A stretch of 12,349 bases of DNA from NCBI GenBank assembly GCA_002391555.1, contig DGFG01000123.1, forward strand, positions 1 to 12,349, written 5' to 3'. The stretch is from Firmicutes bacterium UBA3906 (GTDB taxonomy: Bacteria; Bacillota; Clostridia; Caldicoprobacterales; DTU083). The position numbers and the translations under genes were made by a program. This document shows positions 1 through 6,544 of the stretch, in pieces. The notes beneath the pieces were generated by a model. That model was given only the letters and a program-made list of their open reading frames with translations, searched no databases and had not been told where the DNA came from. How positions within the stretch are numbered: the first letter of the stretch is position 1; the number at the start of each line of letters is the position of its first letter.

Positions 1-672
1 GGCATTACCACCAAGCTTTTGTAAGGCTCCAGTATTATTAAACTTAGCTATGGCTAGTCTGCCCAGGTAGTAAAGCTCACCATTGTCATATACAGCTGAG
101 ATAAGGCCAGCTGAGTCTATTGAAAATGCCTCTAGCTTGTGCTCATTTCCTCCTACATCTATAAGCTCTGGGATTACCATATTAACCAGGCTAGTGCCTA
201 CCACTATATCACTTACATCCTGGGTGTACTGGCCTCCCCCTGTTATCCCATAGCCTAGGACCCTTAGTCCAGATGATGTAGTAAGGTTACCCTCGGTATC
301 CTTGAAAAAGGCTCCGTCTCGTGTATACCTTTGCACTAGTCCGGCCCTATCCTCTGATACTATAAAAAAGCCTTCACCCTCTATAGCCAGGTCAAGGTCA
401 CGATCGGTTGGCTGCAGGGAGCCTGGTTCAAATAGGGTGTCTATCGCTGCGATAGTAACCCCCTGACCAATCTGTTGGGGATTTACACCACCACGGCCAG
501 TTGCTGTTGGGCCCTGGGCACTTGATATGGTCTGGCTAAACATGTCCTGGAATCTTACACGGCCACTCTTAAATGCTGTTGTACTAACGTTTGCTATATT
601 GTTACCTATTACGTCCATCTTGGTTTGGTTGTTTCTCATACCACTTACGCCTGAATACATTGAACGAATCAT
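1..672 (-). CDS. flgE: Flagellar hook protein FlgE, N-terminal 224 residues (cut by window edge)
   Basis: This gene encodes the hook subunit, which polymerises outside the cell on the rod to form the universal joint between motor and filament. The frame is open from the ATG at 672 to base 1 with no stop, so the C-terminal part lies outside the window. The N-terminus MIRSMYSGVSGM and the motif NNIANVSTTAFKSG (about residues 24-37) are the classic rod/hook D0 signature, followed by VRFQDMFSQTI and the FlgE-type segment DLAIEGEGFFIV (about residues 92-103). The start is set by AGGAGG seven bases upstream. It follows a 91-base gap after the small flagellar-operon protein and is the last visible gene of the operon. 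Hook FlgE is favoured over the distal rod protein FlgG by the position after fliK and flgD, although only the N-terminal half is seen. Confidence 0.93.
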   Translation of the reverse strand, partial: MIRSMYSGVSGMRNNQTKMDVIGNNIANVSTTAFKSGRVRFQDMFSQTISSAQGPTATGRGGVNPQQIGQGVTIAAIDTLFEPGSLQPTDRDLDLAIEGEGFFIVSEDRAGLVQRYTRDGAFFKDTEGNLTTSSGLRVLGYGITGGGQYTQDVSDIVVGTSLVNMVIPELIDVGGNEHKLEAFSIDSAGLISAVYDNGELYYLGRLAIAKFNNTGALQKLGGNA

Positions 673-679
673 TAAAAAC

Positions 680-685
680 CCTCCT
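680..685 (-). promoter_or_regulatory. Ribosome binding site of flgE
   Basis: A perfect AGGAGG on the minus strand sits seven bases before the flgE ATG at 672-670. It is the tail of a short A/T-rich dyad (684-698). It fixes the hook protein start, which also fits the family's N-terminal sequence. Confidence 0.85.
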
Positions 686-763
686 TTTAATTTAAAAGCT
701 ATGCTGTTTTATGCCACGTCAGTCATTCGGTAGCATCTTGGCTTCCACGAAGGGTCCAGCCAA

Positions 764-1168
764 TTAATCTAAAAATACAGCACTATCAATATTGGTAAAT
801 ATCTTTTCCTTGCTTTCCTTTGGGTCCACTGCAGTTATTAGGGTCCTACTTTTTATACTTGCGATAAAGGCTATGTCTTTGTATAGTAGGAGAGACTCTC
901 TAGCTCCCTTGGCCTCAGCCTTGTCCATTGCACTTTCTAGTGTTTTCATGTCATTATCATTAAGGCTAATATTTCTCTCTATGAGCCTTTGGCTGGCATG
1001 GCCTGAAACCTTTATCCTACTAGTCCCAAGTCCTTGTCTTTTGCCTATTTCCTGCTTTAGGGCCTTTTGAAAGCTACCTTTTTCAACTGCTTTTTGCGGA
1101 CCTTGCTTGCTAGTTTTCGGCCTTTCATCTATAGGCCTTATGTAGCCGTTGTTTATCCTGTAGGGCAA
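764..1168 (-). CDS. Conserved flagellar operon protein of unknown function (TIGR02530-type)
   Basis: This is a 134-residue soluble protein with no signal peptide or membrane segment. The C-terminal half resembles the small family, remembered as TIGR02530 'flagellar operon protein', that is typically encoded between flgD and flgE, exactly the position here. Key stretches are SGHASQRLIERNISL (about residues 54-68), a helix with alternating Ala/Lys/Glu, the strand-like segment DIAFIASIKSRTLITAV and the ending FTNIDSAVFLD, which is the family's hallmark. The N-terminal 45 or so residues are basic, Lys/Gln/Pro-rich and probably flexible. The start is a TTG at 1168, four bases after GGAGGTGA; no ATG competes. 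Its biochemical role is not known to me; the location suggests a part in hook assembly or its timing, which is inference. Confidence 0.85.
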   Translation of the reverse strand: MPYRINNGYIRPIDERPKTSKQGPQKAVEKGSFQKALKQEIGKRQGLGTSRIKVSGHASQRLIERNISLNDNDMKTLESAMDKAEAKGARESLLLYKDIAFIASIKSRTLITAVDPKESKEKIFTNIDSAVFLD

Positions 1169-1172
1169 ATTA

Positions 1173-1180
1173 TCACCTCC
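1173..1180 (-). promoter_or_regulatory. Strong ribosome binding site before a TTG start
   Basis: GGAGGTGA on the minus strand lies four bases before the TTG at 1168-1166. The match to the 16S rRNA anti-Shine-Dalgarno is near perfect and supports TTG as the true start of the small flagellar-operon protein. Confidence 0.8.
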
Positions 1181-1210
1181 AAGACTTTTTTATCTGCTAT
1201 TTAATTTTTA

Positions 1211-1234
1211 TTAAGACCTTAGTCTAGGTCTTAA
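1211..1234 (-). repeat. Nine-base inverted repeat at the end of flgD
   Basis: TTAAGACCT (1211-1219) and AGGTCTTAA (1226-1234) are perfect reverse complements separated by a six-base loop. The flgD stop codon TAA (1233-1231) is inside the stem. On the transcribed strand the hairpin is followed by an A-rich run rather than T's, so it does not look like an intrinsic terminator. An mRNA-stabilising or processing hairpin between flgD and the next gene is possible but is inference. Confidence 0.5.
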
Positions 1235-1683
1235 GCTTGATTTTCTTCTTGCTTGACCTCAGTTTCTAGCTCTTTACTATCCTTTGCCTCTGCTATTTCT
1301 ATTACTTGGTCTAGTCCATAGGCCTTGCTTCCAACTATTATTGAAACCTGATCTGCTAAAATCCTAACCCTTTCAACAATTCCTGTCTGTAGGCCCCCTG
1401 CCGTATCTAAGGTCACCCTTTTCCCTACTAGCTGGCTGCCGTACTGGGCATTTTGGTAGAATAAGAGTTTTGAAAAGGCTTCATTTAGGTTTTGCATCTG
1501 CTCTAGACTACTAAACTGGGCCATCTGGGCTATGTTTTGTGTTTGGTCACTGCCGCTTAGTGGGTCCTGGTACTTGATTTGGGCCGCTAAAATCTGAAAA
1601 AAGTCATTCTTGCCAAGCTGATTTTTAGGTGTTCTCTCAGCTTGCTGGCTTTGCATCTGGGCCTGTACACGGTTTACATTCAA
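1231..1683 (-). CDS. flgD: Flagellar hook cap/scaffold protein FlgD
   Basis: FlgD caps the growing hook and allows FlgE subunits to polymerise; it is exported and later discarded. The protein has 150 residues from the chosen start. The N-terminal FlgD domain is clear: LGKNDFFQILAAQIKYQDPL (about residues 23-42) followed by AQMAQFSSLEQMQNLNEAF, the family's most conserved stretch. A shorter C-terminal beta segment (VGKRVTLDTAGG to the end) matches the compact Firmicutes form of about 140 residues, without the longer C-terminal domains of enteric FlgD. The longest open frame begins at GTG 1692, but that GTG lies inside AGGAGGTGA; the TTG at 1683, five bases after that site, is the better start. 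It lies 12 bases after fliK. Confidence 0.94.
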   Translation of the reverse strand: MNVNRVQAQMQSQQAERTPKNQLGKNDFFQILAAQIKYQDPLSGSDQTQNIAQMAQFSSLEQMQNLNEAFSKLLFYQNAQYGSQLVGKRVTLDTAGGLQTGIVERVRILADQVSIIVGSKAYGLDQVIEIAEAKDSKELETEVKQEENQA

Positions 1684-1688
1684 GAAAA

Positions 1689-1697
1689 TCACCTCCT
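1689..1697 (-). promoter_or_regulatory. Ribosome binding site of flgD, overlapping the fliK stop
   Basis: AGGAGGTGA on the minus strand ends five bases before the TTG at 1683. It contains the GTG that opens the longest frame of flgD, ruling that codon out as start, and it overlaps the fliK TAG stop (1698-1696). This arrangement suggests ribosomes finishing fliK reinitiate directly on flgD. Confidence 0.8.
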
Positions 1698-2973
1698 ATA
1701 CCAGTAAGTTCAAGGATCCTCCCCTAGGCCCTTGGTAGCTAAAGTCTAATTGGCTAGGGCTTATACCTTGTAGGTCTCGCTTTACATTGGAAAATCGGAT
1801 GTTTGGTCCAAAGGGCTTTGAATCAAAGGGTCCCTGGTCTAGTTGCTGTCCTGGCCCTCCGTCCTGCTTGAGGCTAACATTTAACTGGTCTAGCTGGATG
1901 TCTTGGTCAAGTAGCTGCCCCTTTAGTCCCTTTAAACCTGCCTCCATGGCCTCTCTAGCAAATTGGTTGTCAACTAGGATCTCTCCTGAAAGCCTATCGC
2001 CTATCCGCTTTAAGCTAATCTCTAGCTTGCCAAGTATCTCAGGCTCTAGCGATACAATCAGCTCAAAGGAGTCACCATTTCTCAGGCTGGAATAGCTTTC
2101 CTTTATCATGGCTGCAATCTCTGGAATGTTGTTTACTCCTGTTAGCTGGGTCCTAAGGCCTACCTGACTATCCATCCTAAGGCCTGGGTCTACAAGGGTT
2201 GGCTGCCTATATGTGGCCTGTAGGCTTGAATCTTCTTTTTCATTATCTAGGCCCAGGTTCTTTCCCTTTATAGCTGGTCTAGCCTGGTCTATATTCCTAT
2301 CCCCTAGAGATTGGTCCTGCTGGCTTGACTGAGCATAATCCTCATTTATCTTTGGCTCTGGCCTAGCCTTTTCTCCTAAAGCCTCTAGGATAGGGCCTTG
2401 CCCATCCTTTACGCTAACCTCTAGCTGACCTTCCTGCCCATGAGTTAGATCCTTAGTCTCCTTAGCAAGGTCCATACCAGGCTCTTGGCCCTTAGCTGTT
2501 TCCTCTAGCAAGGGGGTAAGCCTCGGTCCTGCCAGCTCCTTTGTGGTCTCGTCTATCCCATCTGCCAGATCCTCTACCATGCCCTCTAAAAGGTCTAAAT
2601 CAAGGCCCTTTCCCTGTACAGCTGTTGGTAAAATATCTAGCTCTAGGTCAGCCTCTACTTGGCCAAAGTCTCCTAGGTCAAGACTTACTTCTGAGTGGTT
2701 AGCCTCTAGGCTAAAGCCATACATATAGGCTTGGGCGTAAGGCTGGTCCTTGTCTAGCTTGTCTTTAGTGTCCAAGTCAGGGTCCTTAGCACTTAGCTCA
2801 CCTTTTTCAGCTTCCCTTTTAGTTTTTGGCAGATCCCTAGCTGGCCTGTGCCCTTCTAGCTGGCCCGCTAGCATATGGCTAAAATGATCCTCCTTTTTAG
2901 AGGGGGCCCTTTGCTTCTTGCCGGATGCCTGTTTTCCAATGTCCTTTACCCAATCTTGGGTTTGCACTTTCAA
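1696..2973 (-). CDS. fliK: Flagellar hook-length control protein FliK
   Basis: FliK is the secreted ruler that measures the hook and switches the export apparatus from rod/hook to filament substrates. The 425-residue protein has a long, acidic, Lys/Asp/Glu/Gln/Gly-rich and apparently Cys-free linker (about residues 20-275) with little conserved sequence, then a C-terminal Flg_hook domain (about residues 283-368). That domain shows the expected SLEPEILGKLEISL, a following GDRLSGEILVDNQFAREAM, then helix LKGLKGQLLDQDIQLDQLNV. The tail after it is Gln/Gly/Pro-rich. The longest frame opens at GTG 2982, but that codon is within AAAGGGGGTGA; TTG 2973, five bases downstream, is preferred. Position between fliJ and flgD fits. 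The coding sequence is exceptionally rich in the tetranucleotide CTAG. Confidence 0.9.
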   Translation of the reverse strand: MKVQTQDWVKDIGKQASGKKQRAPSKKEDHFSHMLAGQLEGHRPARDLPKTKREAEKGELSAKDPDLDTKDKLDKDQPYAQAYMYGFSLEANHSEVSLDLGDFGQVEADLELDILPTAVQGKGLDLDLLEGMVEDLADGIDETTKELAGPRLTPLLEETAKGQEPGMDLAKETKDLTHGQEGQLEVSVKDGQGPILEALGEKARPEPKINEDYAQSSQQDQSLGDRNIDQARPAIKGKNLGLDNEKEDSSLQATYRQPTLVDPGLRMDSQVGLRTQLTGVNNIPEIAAMIKESYSSLRNGDSFELIVSLEPEILGKLEISLKRIGDRLSGEILVDNQFAREAMEAGLKGLKGQLLDQDIQLDQLNVSLKQDGGPGQQLDQGPFDSKPFGPNIRFSNVKRDLQGISPSQLDFSYQGPRGGSLNLLV

Positions 2974-2978
2974 TTTTC

Positions 2979-2989
2979 TCACCCCCTTT
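2979..2989 (-). promoter_or_regulatory. Ribosome binding site of fliK
   Basis: AAAGGGGGTGA on the minus strand ends five bases before TTG 2973-2971. The GTG inside it is the first codon of the longest frame but is too close to the site to be the start. Confidence 0.7.
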
Positions 2990-3006
2990 CGCTAATTTGT
3001 CTATCT

Positions 3007-3441
3007 TTATTTCCTCAAGTGGGAATATAAAGCGAACTCATCATTGGACTTTTGCTCACTACTGTTTACCTGATACATATGCTTTTCAAGGGATTTTTCC
3101 TTGTGCTTTTCTACTATTTTTCTTTCCTTTTGGGCTTCAACTAGTAGTTCTCTTTCCTTGTCCATACGTTTTTCAGTCTCAGCTACTAGTAGCCTTTGAG
3201 CTTCAACCTTTTCCTCTAGGTACTGGATATATTTTTGCAAGCTCTTTAGCTCTGATAGCTTTACTGGGGTCTTTTCAAGCTGTATATACTGGGCATTTTC
3301 CAGCTTTTTTTCAAGGTCCTCTAAAACAGATTTCTGGATAACATACTCATTTTTGGCCTCATTGAACTTCATCTTTTCGGCCTGCTCTACGTCTTTCCTA
3401 TAATCAAGCACGGTTTCCATTGAATACTTAAATTTTTTCAA
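3007..3441 (-). CDS. fliJ: Flagellar export protein FliJ
   Basis: FliJ is the central stalk-like coiled coil of the export ATPase; it sits in the FliI hexamer and links it to the FlhA gate. The 144-residue protein begins MKKFKYSMETVLDYRKDVEQ, which matches the family's usual Phe-x-Phe, Val-Leu-x-x-Arg opening, and is then almost entirely charged helix (Lys, Glu, Gln, Leu heptads, residues 12-130) with no membrane segment. It starts at TTG 3441, five bases after AGTAGGTGA; a GTG at 3450 opens the longest frame and overlaps the fliI stop as GTGA, so a coupled GTG start remains possible. TTG gives the family-like N-terminus. It directly follows fliI and precedes fliK by 33 bases. Confidence 0.9.
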   Translation of the reverse strand: MKKFKYSMETVLDYRKDVEQAEKMKFNEAKNEYVIQKSVLEDLEKKLENAQYIQLEKTPVKLSELKSLQKYIQYLEEKVEAQRLLVAETEKRMDKERELLVEAQKERKIVEKHKEKSLEKHMYQVNSSEQKSNDEFALYSHLRK

Positions 3442-3446
3442 TTCTC

Positions 3447-3455
3447 TCACCTACT
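3447..3455 (-). promoter_or_regulatory. Ribosome binding site of fliJ, containing the fliI stop
   Basis: AGTAGGTGA on the minus strand, with one mismatch to AGGAGGTGA, ends five bases before TTG 3441-3439. The fliI stop codon TGA (3449-3447) is its last three bases, implying translational coupling between the ATPase and its stalk protein. Confidence 0.7.
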
Positions 3456-4790
3456 TCTATCGGCAATATCCTGCATTAATTCAAGGGTTGTCTGGTAATC
3501 TACCCTTTCATATATGTCCTGCCTTAAAAATTCATTTATAGGTTCATATAGGTCAATAGCTCGGTCTATTTTAGGGTTGGTACCCATGCTATAGGCCCCA
3601 ATGTCTAAAAGGTCAGCAGACTCCTCATAGGTTGCTAGGGCCTCCCTTATGTTGGCTGCTAGCTCATGCTGGTCTGCATCGGTAATATCCCTGGCAAGTC
3701 GGCTAACACTATTTAGTACATCTATTGCCGGGAAATGGTTTTTACTGGCCAGCTTTCTAGATAGTACGATATGACCATCTAGGATACCCCTTACGGCATC
3801 TGATATGGGTTCGTTCATATCATCACCGTCAACTAAAACAGTATAAAAGGCTGTGATAGATCCTACATCTGATGTACCTGACCTCTCAAGTAGCCTGGGT
3901 AGCTCTGCAAATACTGAAGGAGTATAGCCCTTTGTAGCTGGTGGTTCACCAACTGTAAGGCCAACCTCTCTTTGAGCCATAGCAAAGCGGGTCACAGAAT
4001 CCATCATAAGTACTACTTTCTTACCCTGGTCCCTAAAGTACTCGGCTATAGTTGTTGCAGTAAAGGCACCCTTTAGCCTAATAAGGGCTGGCTGGTCAGA
4101 GGTTGCACAAACAACAACTGATTTTTTAAGGCCCTCAGGCCCTAAATCCTTTTCTATAAAATCTAGAACCTCCCTGCCCCTCTCACCTATGAGGCCTATA
4201 ACGTTTACATCAGCATTAGAAAACCTACTGATCATACCAAGCAAGGTAGACTTTCCAACACCTGAGCCGGCAAATATACCTACCCTTTGCCCCTCGCCGC
4301 AGGTTAAAAGACCATCTATAGCCTTTATCCCGGTGGTTAAAATGCTATCGATCCTTTTCCTCTTTAAGGGGTTTGGAGGAGTACGTTGGACAGAGTAGGT
4401 CTGGTTTAGGATGGCGCTAGTATAACCTAGGTCGGTCATGGGCCTGCCTAGACCATCTAAAACCTTGCCTAAAAGGTCATCCCCTACAGATATGGAAAGG
4501 GCCCTACCCGTAGGTAGTACCTTGCAGCCAGGTCCCACACCCCTAAGGTCCTCAAGGGCCATAAGCAAAACTTGGTCATCCCTAAAACCCACAACCTCAG
4601 CTGTTACACTCTCGCTTTGCCCATCTATAATGATCCTGCATACCTCTCCGACAAAGCTTTTTATACCCTTTACCATGACCATAAGGCCAATTACCTGGGT
4701 CACCTTGCCCATAACAGTGAAAAATTCCTTGTCAACTAGCTGGCTTTTATAGCTTTGAAAGGGGACATTATAGGGCATTATTAGCTTCAC
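3447..4790 (-). CDS. fliI: Flagellum-specific ATPase FliI
   Basis: FliI is the cytoplasmic ATPase of the flagellar type III export apparatus, related to the F1 beta subunit; it hydrolyses ATP to help load and unfold export substrates. The 447-residue protein has the standard length. Walker A AGSGVGKST is at about residues 174-182, Walker B VVLMMDSVTR ends in Asp264, and the family motifs IGERGREVLDF (201-211), GEPPATKGYTPSVFAELPRL (281-300) and FYTVLVDGDDMNEPISD (315-331) are intact. The chosen start is GTG 4790, six bases after AAGG, overlapping the end of fliH by 23 bases; an ATG at 4778 would shorten it by four residues. Its TGA stop lies within the fliJ ribosome binding site. Confidence 0.97.
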   Translation of the reverse strand: MKLIMPYNVPFQSYKSQLVDKEFFTVMGKVTQVIGLMVMVKGIKSFVGEVCRIIIDGQSESVTAEVVGFRDDQVLLMALEDLRGVGPGCKVLPTGRALSISVGDDLLGKVLDGLGRPMTDLGYTSAILNQTYSVQRTPPNPLKRKRIDSILTTGIKAIDGLLTCGEGQRVGIFAGSGVGKSTLLGMISRFSNADVNVIGLIGERGREVLDFIEKDLGPEGLKKSVVVCATSDQPALIRLKGAFTATTIAEYFRDQGKKVVLMMDSVTRFAMAQREVGLTVGEPPATKGYTPSVFAELPRLLERSGTSDVGSITAFYTVLVDGDDMNEPISDAVRGILDGHIVLSRKLASKNHFPAIDVLNSVSRLARDITDADQHELAANIREALATYEESADLLDIGAYSMGTNPKIDRAIDLYEPINEFLRQDIYERVDYQTTLELMQDIADRSR

Positions 4791-5529
4791 TCATTTCCTT
4801 AAGTGCTGTCTTTACCTTTTCAAGCTGTCCTTGTATTTCAAGGTCTAAAACCTGTTCTTCAGTTTCAATAATACAGCCATTGCTTTTTATGGATTTGTCC
4901 TCTATAAAGCTAAAGACTGCTTTGGGACATATCTTTTTAAATTCATGCTCATTGGCCTTTAAAAGGAGAATAGTATCAGGGGAACACCTAAAGAGAATCA
5001 TGCCCATCTCCTCAGCCCTGTGGAGGGCTGCCTTGACCATATCTATTATGCCTTCGTCTCTAGTATCTATGGAGTATTTAATAATGCTCTCCGCTATACT
5101 AACTGCTAGGTCTACTATCTCATCTTCTGTTCTTTTGATATAGTTTCTAGACTCAATGTGGGCCTTTTCTATCAGGTCTTTTGCACTTGAAAGTAAGGCC
5201 TCATAATCCTTTTCTGCCTTGTCCTTGCCTGCCTTGTAGCCCTCCTGGTAACCCTTTTCAAAGCCTTGCTCATAGCCTGCCTTTTTAGCATCCTCTAAAA
5301 GCTTTTCAGCTTGGCTTTGGGCCTGGTCTAGTATGCTTTTACTCCCAGCGCTAGCCTCTTCTATGAGCCTGTTTGCCTGGACCCTAGCCTCATCATTAGT
5401 AGGCCTGTCCACTAGGTCTGAACCCTTGTCATCTACTTTACTAGTATTGCTTTCAATTTGAACTAGGGGGATTTGGTAGGTATCCGATTCAAGATCAACC
5501 TGGTCATTTTTGATCAGCCTATACAACAA
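4768..5529 (-). CDS. fliH: Flagellar assembly protein FliH (export ATPase regulator)
   Basis: FliH dimers bind FliI, restrain its ATPase activity and anchor it to the C-ring. The 253-residue protein from the chosen start has a short N-terminal segment, a charged Ala/Glu/Lys helix (about residues 45-120) and the C-terminal FliH domain (about 135-245). Within the helix glycines recur exactly every four residues (85, 89, 93, 97, 101), each of the first four followed by Tyr or Phe; GxxxG runs are a known FliH hallmark. The longest frame begins at TTG 5553, but GGGGAGGAG lies inside that extension; TTG 5529 (or the adjacent TTG 5526) gives the N-terminus MLYRLIKND, which looks more like FliH. It overlaps fliG by 11 bases and fliI by 23. 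Confidence 0.9.
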   Translation of the reverse strand: MLYRLIKNDQVDLESDTYQIPLVQIESNTSKVDDKGSDLVDRPTNDEARVQANRLIEEASAGSKSILDQAQSQAEKLLEDAKKAGYEQGFEKGYQEGYKAGKDKAEKDYEALLSSAKDLIEKAHIESRNYIKRTEDEIVDLAVSIAESIIKYSIDTRDEGIIDMVKAALHRAEEMGMILFRCSPDTILLLKANEHEFKKICPKAVFSFIEDKSIKSNGCIIETEEQVLDLEIQGQLEKVKTALKEMSEANNAL

Positions 5530-6532
5530 GTATATCGTCTCCTCCCCTGACAATTACGATCTCACCGGCCTCATCTAGCATGCGAATTATGCCGACAATC
5601 TTCTTTTGGGCCTCCTCAACCTGCACAAGCTTTACAGGTCCCATAAAGTCTATATCCTCCCTCAGGGTCTCTGCAGCCCGTTTTGAAAGGTTAGAATAAA
5701 TAACCTCTGCCACCTCATCAGTTGTTCCCTTCATAGCAAGGGCCAGGTCTGCATTGTCAACCTCACGCATTACCCTCTGGATAGATGCAGAATCAAGCAG
5801 TACAATATCCTCAAATACAAAGAGTCCCTCCCTAATCTGCTCTGCTAGCTCGGGCTGTTCCTTTTCTAGGTCATCTAAAATGGTCTTTTCGGTACTCCTA
5901 TCGGCAGAGTTTAATATCTCAACTAAAGAGTGGACACCGCCTATTTCTGTAAAATCCCTGCCAATTACGGTGGATAATTTTCTCTCTAGGACTGATTCTA
6001 CCTGCTTTACAACCTGGGGAGATGTCCCACTCATGGTAGCTATCCTATAGGCCACATCCTGCTGTAGTTCCTTTGGTAGACCTGATAATATCGTTGCAGC
6101 CTTGTCCGGCTGTAAGTAGCAAAGGATCAAGGCTATGGTCTGGGGATGTTCCTTGGAGATTGTGTTAAACAGGTGCTGGGGATCAGCCTTTCTAGCCATT
6201 GAAAAGGGCTTGTTCTGCTGGGTGATCTCAGAGACAGCAGATATTATCTCCTTTGCCTTTTGCGGACCTAGGGCCTTGGTCAGGAGGTTCTTTGCATAAT
6301 CTAGGCCCCCTTCGGTAATATAGTCCTGGGCTAAGCTCATTTCTTGAAATTCGCTTAAAACTTCCTTTCTAAGCTCTGAGGTAACCCCTGTCGTATTGGC
6401 AATTTCATAGGACACCTTTTCTATCACATGCTCAGGTAACCTTTTTATAATATTAGATGATACATCCGGCCCTAGGGCAATTAATAATATTGCGGTCTTT
6501 TGGTATCCGGTAAGCTTTTTAACCTGGGCCAT
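5519..6532 (-). CDS. fliG: Flagellar motor switch protein FliG
   Basis: FliG is the rotor component that binds the FliF ring, transmits the switch signal from FliM and contacts MotA to generate torque. It has 337 residues, about the usual length. The start MAQVKKLTGYQKTAILLIAL is typical, KEHPQTIALILCYL (about 127-140) carries the EHPQ motif that contacts FliM, and the C-terminal torque domain contains LFVFEDI (237-243), SNLSKRAAETL, and GPVKLVQVEEAQKKIV. The longest frame begins at ATG 6547, but the ATG at 6532, four bases after AGAGGTGA, is the real start. It begins four bases after the fliF stop. One oddity is that the usual DDR/DNR triplet before Ser/Ala-Ile-Gln is DSA here (residues 247-249). 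Confidence 0.96.
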   Translation of the reverse strand: MAQVKKLTGYQKTAILLIALGPDVSSNIIKRLPEHVIEKVSYEIANTTGVTSELRKEVLSEFQEMSLAQDYITEGGLDYAKNLLTKALGPQKAKEIISAVSEITQQNKPFSMARKADPQHLFNTISKEHPQTIALILCYLQPDKAATILSGLPKELQQDVAYRIATMSGTSPQVVKQVESVLERKLSTVIGRDFTEIGGVHSLVEILNSADRSTEKTILDDLEKEQPELAEQIREGLFVFEDIVLLDSASIQRVMREVDNADLALAMKGTTDEVAEVIYSNLSKRAAETLREDIDFMGPVKLVQVEEAQKKIVGIIRMLDEAGEIVIVRGGDDILVV

Positions 6533-6536
6533 CCTA

Positions 6537-6544
6537 TCACCTCT
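6537..6544 (-). promoter_or_regulatory. Ribosome binding site of fliG, containing the fliF stop
   Basis: AGAGGTGA on the minus strand ends four bases before ATG 6532-6530. Its last three bases are the fliF TGA stop. The site rules out ATG 6547, which would lie just upstream of it. Confidence 0.75.

Noticed and set aside
792..1070. A 92-codon plus-strand frame resembling a membrane peptide
   Set aside because: It is antisense to the conserved small flagellar-operon gene and has no ribosome binding site that stands out.
2925..3341. A 138-codon plus-strand frame with a hydrophobic stretch
   Set aside because: It is antisense to fliJ and the end of fliK; the Phe/Leu/Pro-rich product mirrors Lys/Glu codons of the real genes.
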